From NCBI GenBank assembly GCA_964524145.1, contig CAZGCA010000063.1, positions 1-36,463 of the forward strand: DNA of 36,463 nt, given 5' to 3'. Below the pieces are notes generated by a model. The model did no database searches and was not told the origin of the DNA. It saw only the letters and a list, made by a program, of their open reading frames with translations. The position numbers and the translations under genes are program-made. Of the stretch, positions 8,024 to 15,472 are shown in pieces; within the stretch, counting starts at the first letter, position 1, and each line of letters starts with the position of its first letter. Origin of the DNA: CAZGCA01 sp964524145. GTDB taxonomy: Bacteria > Hydrogenedentota > CAZGCA01.

Positions 8024-8562
8024 TCAGGAAGCGATCGAATACAAGAGCATTCGAACCCGAGGAACAAGAGTTTATCGAGCGGGTAGTGAAGATCAACCGC
8101 GTTGCAAAGGTTGTCAAGGGCGGCCGGCGGTTCGGGTTTACCGCCATGGTGGTGGTGGGAGATGGCAATGGTAAAGTGGGCGCGGGACTTGGCAAGGCCA
8201 ACGAGGTACCGGAGGCTATCCGCAAAGGTATCGAGAAAGCGAAGAAGACGATGATAAACGCGCCGACCCGCAACACCACTATCCACCACGAGGTCATAGG
8301 GAGGGCTGGCGCAGGCAGGGTGCTGCTCAAGCCCGCTTCGCTGGGTACTGGTATCGTCGCCGGCAGCGCAGTCCGGGCAGTAATGGAAGCGGCAGGTATC
8401 CGGAACATCCTCAGCAAGTCGCTCGGCTCGGATAACGCGGTGAATATCGTGCGGGCAACCATGAACGGTCTGGGACAGCTGAGAACGGAGGAAGAGGTGG
8501 CCAAGCTGAGAGGACGCGACGTCGGCGACGTTCTCAGACGATCGGAAACCGGTGGTGGGTGA
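8020..8562 (+). CDS. rpsE: 30S ribosomal protein S5
   Basis: 180 residues starting with TTG at 8020, overlapping the rplR stop by four bases. The double-stranded-RNA-binding fold is seen in VVKINRVAKVVKGGRRFGF and MVVVGDGNGKVGAGLGKA, followed by the ribosomal S5 C-terminal domain (GTGIVAGSAVRAVMEAAGI). S5 is an accuracy (ram) protein near the mRNA entry. It is followed directly by rplO; the usual rpmD (L30) is missing. Confidence 0.98.
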   Translation: MIRKRSNTRAFEPEEQEFIERVVKINRVAKVVKGGRRFGFTAMVVVGDGNGKVGAGLGKANEVPEAIRKGIEKAKKTMINAPTRNTTIHHEVIGRAGAGRVLLKPASLGTGIVAGSAVRAVMEAAGIRNILSKSLGSDNAVNIVRATMNGLGQLRTEEEVAKLRGRDVGDVLRRSETGGG

Positions 8563-8566
8563 AAAG

Positions 8567-9007
8567 ATGCAGTTGGGAGAACTGAAGCCGGCAAGAGGCG
8601 CGACCCGACCGCGTAAGCGTGTGGGTCGGGGCCACGGCTCGGGCCACGGCAAGACATGCGGTCGGGGCCATAAGGGCCAGAAGGCTCGCGCCGGAGTGAG
8701 CATACCCGCCTGGTTTGAGGGCGGACAGATGCCGTTGTCTCGCCGGGTGCCAAAACGTGGGTTTCGTCATACGAAACGGCACAAGTTCGAAGTAGTCAAC
8801 GTCGCGTCGCTCAACCGCTTCGGTAGCGGCGAGGTGACACCGGAAGCGTTTGTCGCGAGCGGACTGGTCAGGAAGCGTTACGGACGCATAAAGGTGCTTG
8901 GCAAAGGAGAGATCTCGCATGCGCTGGTCGTCCGTGCGCACTGTTTCAGCGATTCGGCTCGGCGCAAGATAGAGGCGGCAGGCGGCAGGGCAGAGACGAT
9001 AGCATGA
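8567..9007 (+). CDS. rplO: 50S ribosomal protein L15
   Basis: 146 residues from the ATG at 8567. The same frame could begin at a GTG at 8552, inside rpsE, but MQLGELKPARGA is the normal L15 start. The glycine-rich GRGHGSGHGKTCGRGHKGQKAR stretch and the later FEGGQMPLSRRVPKRGF identify this late-assembly 50S protein. The final codons overlap secY by four bases (ATGA, 9004-9007). Confidence 0.97.
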   Translation: MQLGELKPARGATRPRKRVGRGHGSGHGKTCGRGHKGQKARAGVSIPAWFEGGQMPLSRRVPKRGFRHTKRHKFEVVNVASLNRFGSGEVTPEAFVASGLVRKRYGRIKVLGKGEISHALVVRAHCFSDSARRKIEAAGGRAETIA

Positions 9008-10329
9008 TTGGCGCCTTTCGTAATGTAGCCAAAATACCCGAGCTGAGGAAGCGTATTCTCTTCACTCTGCTGATCCTCGCTGTCTACCGGCTGGGCACTC
9101 ACATACCGACTCCCGGCGTGGACCCAAGAGCGCTGGCCGAACTGGCAGGACAAGCTTCCGGCGGCTTGCTCGGGTTCTACGATCTTTTTGCGGGCGGGGC
9201 GTTGCGTCGTGCGACGATCTTTGCCTTGGGCATTATGCCATATATCAGCGCATCGATCATTTTCCAGTTGCTCGTTGCGGTTGTTCCGGCACTGGAGAAG
9301 TTGCAGAAAGAAGGCGAAGAAGGCAGGCGCAAGATAACCCAGTACACCCGGTACGCCACGGTTGGCCTCGGACTCGTGCAGGGATTCGGCATCTCGGTTT
9401 GGCTCGAAGGCATGGGGGGCGAAGGTGCCGGCATTGTGATTGGAGGTGGAGGTTGGTCGTTCCGCTTGTTGACGATGATCTCATTCACGGCGGGGACAAT
9501 CGTGATAATGTGGCTCGGCGAGCAGATATCAGAACGGGGTATAGGCAACGGGATATCGCTCATCATCTTCGTGAGCATCGTTTCGCGCGCACCGACAGCG
9601 CTCGTGGACATGTGGCGGCTTTTCAGGGCAGGCAACCTGTCGCTCTTCACGGTCCTGTTGCTGGCGGTGTTGGTGTTCGCCATAGTGGCCGCAATTGTCG
9701 TGCTAACGCAGGCCACCAGGCGCATACCGATTCAGTATCCCAGACAGGTCAAGGGGCGGCGCGTGTACGGCGGACAGAAGAGCTATTTGCCTCTGCGTGT
9801 GAACACAGCAGGCGTCATACCGATCATATTTGCAGCGTCGATCCTCATGTTACCGATGCTACTGCTCAAGGTGGTTTCATCAGGAACACTCGAAACGTGG
9901 TTGAGCAACAACATGGCGCCGCAATCATTTCTCTACAACGTGCTCTACGCAGCGTTCATAATCTTCTTCTGTTTCTTTTACACTGCCATTATGTTCAATC
10001 CCATTGACGTCGCCGATAATATGAAGAAGTACGGCGGGTTCGTCCCGGGGATCCGTCCCGGAAAACCCACTGCGGGTTACCTGGACTTTGTTATGACACG
10101 AGTTACCGTGGTCGGCGCCATTTCGCTGGCTCTGGTCGCGCTGCTGCCGGTACTGATCACCTCCGCCCTGGACATTCAAACCATAGGGATAGGGGGCGGG
10201 CTCGGTGGTACGAGCATGTTGATTGTGGTTGGCGTGGGGCTGGACACCACCAAACAGATAGAAACCCATCTTCTGATGCGTCACTACGACGGGTTCATGA
10301 AGAAGGGGCGAGTCAAGAGTCGAAGGTAA
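9004..10329 (+). CDS. secY: Preprotein translocase subunit SecY
   Basis: 441 residues with about ten hydrophobic membrane segments, the channel of the SecYEG translocon. Recognisable parts are the N-terminal LRKRILFTLLILAVYRLGTHIPTPG region, GLFAGG-like GFYDLFAGGALRR, IGNGISLIIF, and the cytosolic loop RRIPIQYPRQVKGRRVYGGQ that contacts SecA and the ribosome. The C-terminus is short and basic. The start overlaps rplO, placing SecY under spc-operon control as in most bacteria. Confidence 0.99.
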   Translation: MIGAFRNVAKIPELRKRILFTLLILAVYRLGTHIPTPGVDPRALAELAGQASGGLLGFYDLFAGGALRRATIFALGIMPYISASIIFQLLVAVVPALEKLQKEGEEGRRKITQYTRYATVGLGLVQGFGISVWLEGMGGEGAGIVIGGGGWSFRLLTMISFTAGTIVIMWLGEQISERGIGNGISLIIFVSIVSRAPTALVDMWRLFRAGNLSLFTVLLLAVLVFAIVAAIVVLTQATRRIPIQYPRQVKGRRVYGGQKSYLPLRVNTAGVIPIIFAASILMLPMLLLKVVSSGTLETWLSNNMAPQSFLYNVLYAAFIIFFCFFYTAIMFNPIDVADNMKKYGGFVPGIRPGKPTAGYLDFVMTRVTVVGAISLALVALLPVLITSALDIQTIGIGGGLGGTSMLIVVGVGLDTTKQIETHLLMRHYDGFMKKGRVKSRR

Positions 10330-10343
10330 ACTGGTGCAGGCAG

Positions 10344-11024
10344 ATGCAACTTATCATATTCGGCCCGCCGGGAGCAGGAAAGGGAACGCTGGCCAAGCGA
10401 ATGGTTGAGCACTGCGGTGTCGTGCACATATCGAGCGGGGACATTTTCCGCAAGGCCATTTCGGACAAGACGGATCTCGGCCAGAAGGTGCGGCACTATC
10501 TCGACGACGGCAAACTTGTGCCCGACACACTGACGATCGAGATGGTCGAGAGACGGTTGCGCGAGCCCGACTGCAAGAAGGGGTTTCTTCTGGACGGGTT
10601 TCCGCGGAACCTCGGGCAGGCGCAGGCATTGGCAAAGTTCGGCGATGCCGAGGGGAAGCCGATTGACGCGGCGGTTGAAATAAAGGTGGACGCAAGGACG
10701 GTGATAGAACGGTTGACCTCGCGCAGAACATGTTCTGCCTGCGGGGCCGTGTACAATGTGATCTCGATGCCTTCCCGGGTCGAGGGGGTTTGCGACAGTT
10801 GCGGTGGCTCTCTTGTACAGCGCAGCGACGACACGGAGGACACCGTTGCGACGAGGCTCGACGTGTACCGTAAAAAGACCGAGCCGCTGATCGAGTTCTA
10901 TCGGGAGAGAAGTCTCCTTCATTCCGTGCCTGGCGATGAGAGCCCCGACCTCGTATGGGCGGGGGTCAAAAAGGTGCTTGGTGAGGTGGCGGCGCCGAGC
11001 CATGCAGCAAAGAAGGTCTCCTGA
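10344..11024 (+). CDS. adk: Adenylate kinase, zinc-lid type
   Basis: 226 residues. Adenylate kinase interconverts ATP + AMP and two ADP. The P-loop GPPGAGKGT lies at residues 8-16, the AMP-site DGFPRN near residue 85, and the LID domain carries four cysteines, C130-x2-C133 and C150-x2-C153, so the lid is probably zinc-stabilised. The C-terminal 20 residues run beyond the usual ~215. Placement between secY and map matches the Gram-positive-type gene order. Confidence 0.98.
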   Translation: MQLIIFGPPGAGKGTLAKRMVEHCGVVHISSGDIFRKAISDKTDLGQKVRHYLDDGKLVPDTLTIEMVERRLREPDCKKGFLLDGFPRNLGQAQALAKFGDAEGKPIDAAVEIKVDARTVIERLTSRRTCSACGAVYNVISMPSRVEGVCDSCGGSLVQRSDDTEDTVATRLDVYRKKTEPLIEFYRERSLLHSVPGDESPDLVWAGVKKVLGEVAAPSHAAKKVS

Positions 11025-11033
11025 TAGATAAGT

Positions 11034-11792
11034 ATGATAAATATCAGATCAGAAAGAGAGATAGGGATTCTGCGCGAGGCGAACCAAATAGTCGCTTGCG
11101 TGCTGGAGGAGTTGGCCGAGAACGCGCAACCCGGGGTCACGACGAGGGAACTGGATGAGTTTGCTGAAAGACGGTGTCGGGAGTCCGGTGCTGAGCCGGC
11201 TTTCAAGGGATATAGAGGGTATCCGAGCACGATCTGCGCCAGCATCGACGAGGCCATAGTGCACGGAATACCAGGCGACCGGAAGCTTGAGGAAGGCCAG
11301 CTACTGAGCATCGACCTTGGTGTGAAGTACCGGGGTTTTTTTGGAGACGCGGCCGTTACCGTGGCAATAGGTGAAGTCAACGAACAGAAGAAAACGCTCA
11401 TGGAGGTGACCCGAAGTGCTCTTTACCGCGGGATTGAGGTCTCCAGACCCGGAAACTCGGTTGGCGACATATCGGCTGTCATACAAGCCGAGGTTGAACG
11501 AAACGGCTTTACCATTGTGAGAGAATTTGTCGGTCACGGCATAGGCACAAGTCTCCACGAAGACCCGCAGATTCCGAATTTTCGCGAAGAAGGTGCGGGA
11601 GTTACGGCGAGACTCAAGCCGGGAATGGTTTTTGCGATAGAACCAATGGTCAGCGCCGGTAATGGGGGCATGCGGATTCTCAAAGACAAGTGGACTGCGG
11701 TGACGGCCGATCGGTCGCCGGCGGCCCACTTCGAACACACGGTGGCGTTGAGAGACGGCGAGGCAGAGATTCTGAGTCGAAGAGCGGGTTAG
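11034..11792 (+). CDS. map: Methionine aminopeptidase, type I
   Basis: 252 residues. The enzyme removes the initiator methionine co-translationally. All dinuclear metal ligands are visible: D94 (SIDLG), D105 (FFGDAAV), H168 (VGHGIG), E203 (AIEPM) and E234 (HFEHT), plus H78 near the substrate site. It lacks the N-terminal zinc extension seen in some paralogues. The Shine-Dalgarno is weak, and the gap to adk is nine bases, suggesting read-through translation. Confidence 0.98.
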   Translation: MINIRSEREIGILREANQIVACVLEELAENAQPGVTTRELDEFAERRCRESGAEPAFKGYRGYPSTICASIDEAIVHGIPGDRKLEEGQLLSIDLGVKYRGFFGDAAVTVAIGEVNEQKKTLMEVTRSALYRGIEVSRPGNSVGDISAVIQAEVERNGFTIVREFVGHGIGTSLHEDPQIPNFREEGAGVTARLKPGMVFAIEPMVSAGNGGMRILKDKWTAVTADRSPAAHFEHTVALRDGEAEILSRRAG

Positions 11793-11815
11793 GTCGTAGT
11801 CCGGAGTTCAGGTAC

Positions 11816-12034
11816 GTGCCGAAAGAAAAGGCTATTGAAGTTGAAGGAGAAGTAGTTGAGGCGTTGCCCAATACCATGTTCCGGGTAGAGCTCAAGAACG
11901 GCCACAAGGTGCTTGCTCACGTGTCGGGGCGTATGAAGATGCACTACATAAGGATACTGCCCGGCGACAAGGTCAAACTGGAATTGTCCCCCTATGATTT
12001 GAGCCGAGGGCGGATAACGTACAGGTTCAAGTGA
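11816..12034 (+). CDS. infA: Translation initiation factor IF-1
   Basis: 72 residues from the GTG at 11816, exactly the family length; a longer reading of the frame overlaps map and is rejected. A GGAG lies nine bases upstream. The S1-like OB fold reads VEGEVVEALPNTMFRVEL, then GHKVLAHVSG, YIRILPGDKV and ELSPYDLSRGRITYR. IF-1 occupies the 30S A site during initiation. Confidence 0.97.
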   Translation: MPKEKAIEVEGEVVEALPNTMFRVELKNGHKVLAHVSGRMKMHYIRILPGDKVKLELSPYDLSRGRITYRFK

Positions 12035-12100
12035 ACCGTGGTGTTGCATTCGGCAGACGTGACGGGTACCAGAGCCTATGTACCGGCGAGGTGAAGCGAG

Positions 12101-12214
12101 ATGAAAGTCAGGGCGTCGGTGAGACGCATTTGCGAGAAGTGCAAGATCGTCAGAAGAAAGGGCGTGGTTCGAGTGATATGCTCGAACCCCAAACACAAGC
12201 AACGGCAAGGCTGA
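12101..12214 (+). CDS. rpmJ: 50S ribosomal protein L36, zinc-binding form
   Basis: A 37-codon gene found by reading the gap between infA and rpsM. It begins MKVRASVRRICEKCK and ends KHKQRQG. The four zinc ligands of the C+ form, C11, C14, C27 and H32, are all there. GAGGTGA lies six bases or so upstream of the ATG. L36 is the smallest 50S protein and is usually encoded exactly here, before S13. Confidence 0.97.
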   Translation: MKVRASVRRICEKCKIVRRKGVVRVICSNPKHKQRQG

Positions 12215-12235
12215 CGGGTTGGAGGTAAACCAGAC

Positions 12236-12604
12236 ATGCCACGAATAGTGGGAGTCGATCTTCCGCGAGAAAAACGAGCCGAGATCGGGCTCACTTACAT
12301 TTATGGTATTGGGCGGACGACCGCGAAGCAGATTCTCGAGACAGCGGGAGTTAGTCCCGACACAAGGGTCAAAGACCTTACTGAAAGCGAAACAAGCAAG
12401 ATCAGCGCGGTCATCCAGGACAGCTGCAAAGTTGAGGGCGATCTGCGCCGTGAGGTTGCGGCCAATATTAAGCGGTTGATGGATATCGGCTCATATCGTG
12501 GGTTGCGCCACCGAAAAGGCCTCCCCGTCCGGGGGCAGCGCACCCGCTGCAATGCAAGAACCCGCAAGGGACCGAAACGAGGCATAGGTGGTCGCAAGAG
12601 GTAA
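12236..12604 (+). CDS. rpsM: 30S ribosomal protein S13
   Basis: 122 residues. MPRIVGVDLPREKRAEIGLTY is the expected start, the helix-hairpin-helix includes YIYGIGRTTAKQIL, and the tail GLRHRKGLPVRGQRTRCNAR is diagnostic. S13 contacts the P-site tRNA and helps form intersubunit bridges. GGAGGT at 12221-12226 is an excellent Shine-Dalgarno nine bases from the ATG. It opens the alpha-operon part of the cluster. Confidence 0.99.
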   Translation: MPRIVGVDLPREKRAEIGLTYIYGIGRTTAKQILETAGVSPDTRVKDLTESETSKISAVIQDSCKVEGDLRREVAANIKRLMDIGSYRGLRHRKGLPVRGQRTRCNARTRKGPKRGIGGRKR

Positions 12605-12622
12605 GGCAGGTGAGGTAGGCTA

Positions 12623-13042
12623 ATGGCCAGAGCACGAAAACAGGGACGAACCGGTCCCAAGTCTCCAAAGAGCAAGAGAAGGCGTACGGTCCACAAAGTC
12701 GTCGTTGGTGTGGCACATATTCAGGCAACGTTCAACAACACCATAGTGACAATCAGCGACCTGAAAGGCAACGTTATTGCCTGGGCAAGTGCCGGCACTG
12801 TCGGGTTCTCTGGCTCGCGCAAGAGCACTCCGTTTGCCGCTCAAATGACGGCTGAGGCTGCAGCCACGAAAGCGATCGAGCAGGGCATGAAAGAAGTGCG
12901 TGTCCATGTGAGGGGACCAGGAGCAGGCCGTGAATCGGCGATCAGGGCTCTCCAGGCGACCGGGCTCATGGTGAGCTTGATAAAGGATGTCACGGCGATC
13001 CCGCACAACGGGTGTCGACCGCCGAAACGTCGCAGGGTGTGA
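12623..13042 (+). CDS. rpsK: 30S ribosomal protein S11
   Basis: 139 residues. S11 forms part of the 30S platform near the Shine-Dalgarno helix. The core HIQATFNNTIVTISDLKGN, the ASAGTVGFSGSRKSTPFAAQ block and the ending IPHNGCRPPKRRRV are conserved. The N-terminus is rich in lysine and arginine, as is usual. The gap to rpsD is 42 bases. Confidence 0.99.
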   Translation: MARARKQGRTGPKSPKSKRRRTVHKVVVGVAHIQATFNNTIVTISDLKGNVIAWASAGTVGFSGSRKSTPFAAQMTAEAAATKAIEQGMKEVRVHVRGPGAGRESAIRALQATGLMVSLIKDVTAIPHNGCRPPKRRRV

Positions 13043-13084
13043 CCGGGGGACGGAACAGTATAACGTTGAATAAAGGATCAGAGC

Positions 13085-13717
13085 ATGGGTAGGTACGTCG
13101 GAGCATCCTGCAGGTTGTGCAGGAGAGAGATGACCAAGCTCTTCTTGAAGGGCAGCAGGTGCGAGACCAGCAAGTGCGCAATCGAACAGAGGAACTATCC
13201 GCCGGGTGGACAGAGCCGGCAGCGGTTTCGAAGGAAGCTGTCGGACTACGGTTTGCAGCTTCGCGAGAAACAAAAGGCGAAACGCATCTACGGGATTCTC
13301 GAAACACAGTTTAGGAACTATTTCAGGATTGCGGAAAAACGTCGTGGTGTGACGGGTGAGAACCTGCTCAAGCTGCTCGAGATGCGGTTGGACAACGTTG
13401 TCTACCGAGCGGGGTTTGCCGCATCACGCGCGGCTGCGAGGCAGCTTGTGGGTCACGGTCATGTTGCCGTCAATGGCAAGCGGGTCAGCATGCCGGCATA
13501 CCAGGTCCAAGAAAACGACGATATATCCGTCGTCGAGAAAAGCAAGAAGATGGCGACGATCGAGCAGGCGATTGAGGCCGCCAGTCTCAAAGGGTTTCCG
13601 GAATGGTTGGAAGTCGACGTCGAGGAAAGAAGGGCCCGTGTCAAAAGAGCTCCGTACCGCGACGAGATTCCATCAGTTGTACAAGAGCAGTTGATCGTCG
13701 AGTTATACTCAAAGTAG
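13085..13717 (+). CDS. rpsD: 30S ribosomal protein S4, zinc-binding form
   Basis: 210 residues. The N-terminal domain holds four cysteines at positions 9, 12, 26 and 31, the same spacing as the zinc site of Thermus S4, so this is a C+ form. An S4 RNA-binding domain follows (MRLDNVVYRAGFAASRAAARQLVGHGH). S4 nucleates 16S assembly and often represses the alpha operon. AAGGA precedes the ATG. It is followed by a 90-base gap before rpoA. Confidence 0.98.
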   Translation: MGRYVGASCRLCRREMTKLFLKGSRCETSKCAIEQRNYPPGGQSRQRFRRKLSDYGLQLREKQKAKRIYGILETQFRNYFRIAEKRRGVTGENLLKLLEMRLDNVVYRAGFAASRAAARQLVGHGHVAVNGKRVSMPAYQVQENDDISVVEKSKKMATIEQAIEAASLKGFPEWLEVDVEERRARVKRAPYRDEIPSVVQEQLIVELYSK

Positions 13718-13750
13718 ACCGCGCTTTCGAACGATTGCTATGCGAGCCGT

Positions 13751-13763
13751 GTTCGGGGCGAAC
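13751..13763 (+). other. Short hairpin in the rpsD-rpoA gap
   Basis: GTTCG at 13751-13755 is perfectly complementary to CGAAC at 13759-13763 with a three-base loop. No T-run follows, so it does not look like a terminator. The 90-base gap otherwise holds the AGGAGG (13790-13795) of rpoA, 12 bases before its ATG. A role in setting rpoA dosage is possible but unproven. Confidence 0.3.
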
Positions 13764-13807
13764 CGAGAGAGTTGGATGTTCGATAATCTAGGAGGCTGAG
13801 GCACGAT

Positions 13808-14842
13808 ATGATTGCCAAAGGCTTGGAGGTTCCCAAGTGGGTCAAGACCGAGACGGAGGATGACCCAAACTATGCGAGGTTCATCGTTGAACCGTTCGAG
13901 AGAGGGTACGGCACGACTCTGGGCAACTCGCTCCGGCGAGTGCTGCTGAGTTCTCTTGAAGGAGCGGCCATCGTCAGAGTGAAGATCAAAGGATGCGCCC
14001 AAGAGTTCTCGACCATCAAGGGTGTGGTGGAGGATGTCCCGGAGATCGTGCTCAATCTGAAGAGCGTGAACCTCAAACTGCATTCCGAGGATGGCAAGAA
14101 AGTCGTGTTTGCTGCAAAGGGTCAGCGTAAGGTCAAGGCGGGCGATCTTTTCTCGGAGAAGGACATCGAGGTTCTTAACCCCGAGTGCCATATCCTGTCT
14201 ATGGCCAAGCGGGCTTCAGTCGAGATGGAGATAGAGGTTACGAATGGCCGTGGCTACGTTCGCGCAGAAGAGAACAGGGTCGAGAGCATGCCAATAGGGA
14301 CGTTGTGTCTTGACGCCCTTTTCTCGCCTGTTCGGAAAGTCAACTTCAGGGTCGAAGACGCCCGTGTGGGTCAGGTGATGGACTATGACCGACTAGTGCT
14401 CGAGGTGTGGACCAACGGCGGTGTGACACCCGAGGAGGCTGTCCAGGCGGCTGCCGAGACACTCGTTAAGCATTTCAACGTATTTGTGAGGATGGAGAAG
14501 CAGCCCGTTGAGAAATCCGCCCACGAAAGAAGAGAGGAGGCCGAGCTTGTGCACAAGCTGGCCCGCGGGGTCAACGAGCTGGAACTGTCGGTCCGGTCCG
14601 CCAACTGCCTCAAGTCCGCAGGGATGAAAACGATCGCCGATCTCGTCCAGCGGGAAGATGCCGACATGCTCAAGTTCCACAACTTCGGCAAAAAGTCGCT
14701 CCAGGAGATAAAGCAAATTCTCGATGCGATGGATCTTTCTCTTGGCATGGAGCTGTCCCCCGAGCTGTTGGAGATGGTCGAAGAGAAAGCCCGGGAAGAG
14801 GAAGAAGAACAAGAAGAGCAAGAGGAAGAACCCGCGGAATGA
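13808..14842 (+). CDS. rpoA: DNA-directed RNA polymerase subunit alpha
   Basis: 344 residues, a little longer than usual. The N-terminal dimerisation domain includes FERGYGTTLGNSLRRVLLSS. The C-terminal domain that binds UP elements and activators includes ELSVRSANCLKSAG, with the arginine equivalent to E. coli R265, and NFGKKSLQEIK. The extra length is an acidic tail of mostly glutamate after residue ~322. It lies between rpsD and rplQ, the standard position. Confidence 0.99.
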   Translation: MIAKGLEVPKWVKTETEDDPNYARFIVEPFERGYGTTLGNSLRRVLLSSLEGAAIVRVKIKGCAQEFSTIKGVVEDVPEIVLNLKSVNLKLHSEDGKKVVFAAKGQRKVKAGDLFSEKDIEVLNPECHILSMAKRASVEMEIEVTNGRGYVRAEENRVESMPIGTLCLDALFSPVRKVNFRVEDARVGQVMDYDRLVLEVWTNGGVTPEEAVQAAAETLVKHFNVFVRMEKQPVEKSAHERREEAELVHKLARGVNELELSVRSANCLKSAGMKTIADLVQREDADMLKFHNFGKKSLQEIKQILDAMDLSLGMELSPELLEMVEEKAREEEEEQEEQEEEPAE

Positions 14843-14891
14843 GCGCCCAAACCACCAAGGTTGAGCGATTCGATACGGAGACACAACGAAG

Positions 14892-15245
14892 ATGAGACAC
14901 AGAAAAGCCCGTGGTAAGCTCGGTCGCACACACGGGCACAAACGTGCGCTGCTGGCGAACCTTTCCGTCGCGCTTATTCAACATCGAACCATAATAACCA
15001 CCCTTGCCAAGGGGAAGGAACTCGTGCGGGTCGCCGACAGGCTCATATCGCTTGGCAAACGAGGGGATCTTGTCAGCAGACGGCGAGCTGCTGCGTTCCT
15101 GCGCGACAAGAAGGCTGTCAAGACGCTTTTCGACGAGGTTGCCCCCTCGTTTGCACAAAGGGATGGCGGCTATACCCGTATCGTGAAGATCGGCCCTCGG
15201 CAGGGCGACGCCGCCTTCATGGTCAAGGTCGAACTGGTGACCTGA
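14892..15245 (+). CDS. rplQ: 50S ribosomal protein L17
   Basis: 117 residues. MRHRKARGKLGRTHGHKRALLANL is the L17 start, followed by the LARELVRVADRLI-like KELVRVADRLISLGKRGD helix and a GGYTRIVKIGPRQGDAA block. L17 sits near the tunnel exit. GGAG lies 11 bases upstream. It is the last ribosomal gene; 227 bases without a gene follow, with no clear Rho-independent terminator. Confidence 0.98.
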   Translation: MRHRKARGKLGRTHGHKRALLANLSVALIQHRTIITTLAKGKELVRVADRLISLGKRGDLVSRRRAAAFLRDKKAVKTLFDEVAPSFAQRDGGYTRIVKIGPRQGDAAFMVKVELVT

Positions 15246-15359
15246 ACAGGCCCGAATGGGTGATATCTGCTTCTGATTTGCCTCTCTTGCCAGTAGCCTT
15301 TCGAAGCGCCATCAGCAAGTTCCCAGTCGTCCGAGTGGTGTCCCGGTATTCAGATTGTT

Positions 15360-15389
15360 TTGGACTTTTCCGTCCGATTCTGGTATCAT
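15360..15389 (+). promoter_or_regulatory. Candidate sigma-70 promoter of the mre/rod cluster
   Basis: TTGGAC at 15360-15365 is followed, 18 bases on, by TATCAT at 15384-15389, which is preceded by TG one base away (TGGTATCAT), an extended -10. It lies in the only sizeable gap between rplQ and mreB and would give a leader of about 75 bases. The assignment rests on pattern matching only. Confidence 0.5.
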
Positions 15390-15472
15390 AAGGGCAGAAT
15401 GGCGGTGTGCCGCCTTGGCGCGAGCCGCGGACGAGAGCGCTTTTTGGGGTAACTCAGAGGACGTCGAGCACA

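Noticed and set aside
15246..15340. Rho-independent terminator after rplQ
   Set aside because: No stable stem followed by a T-run could be found; a factor-dependent end or read-through is more likely.
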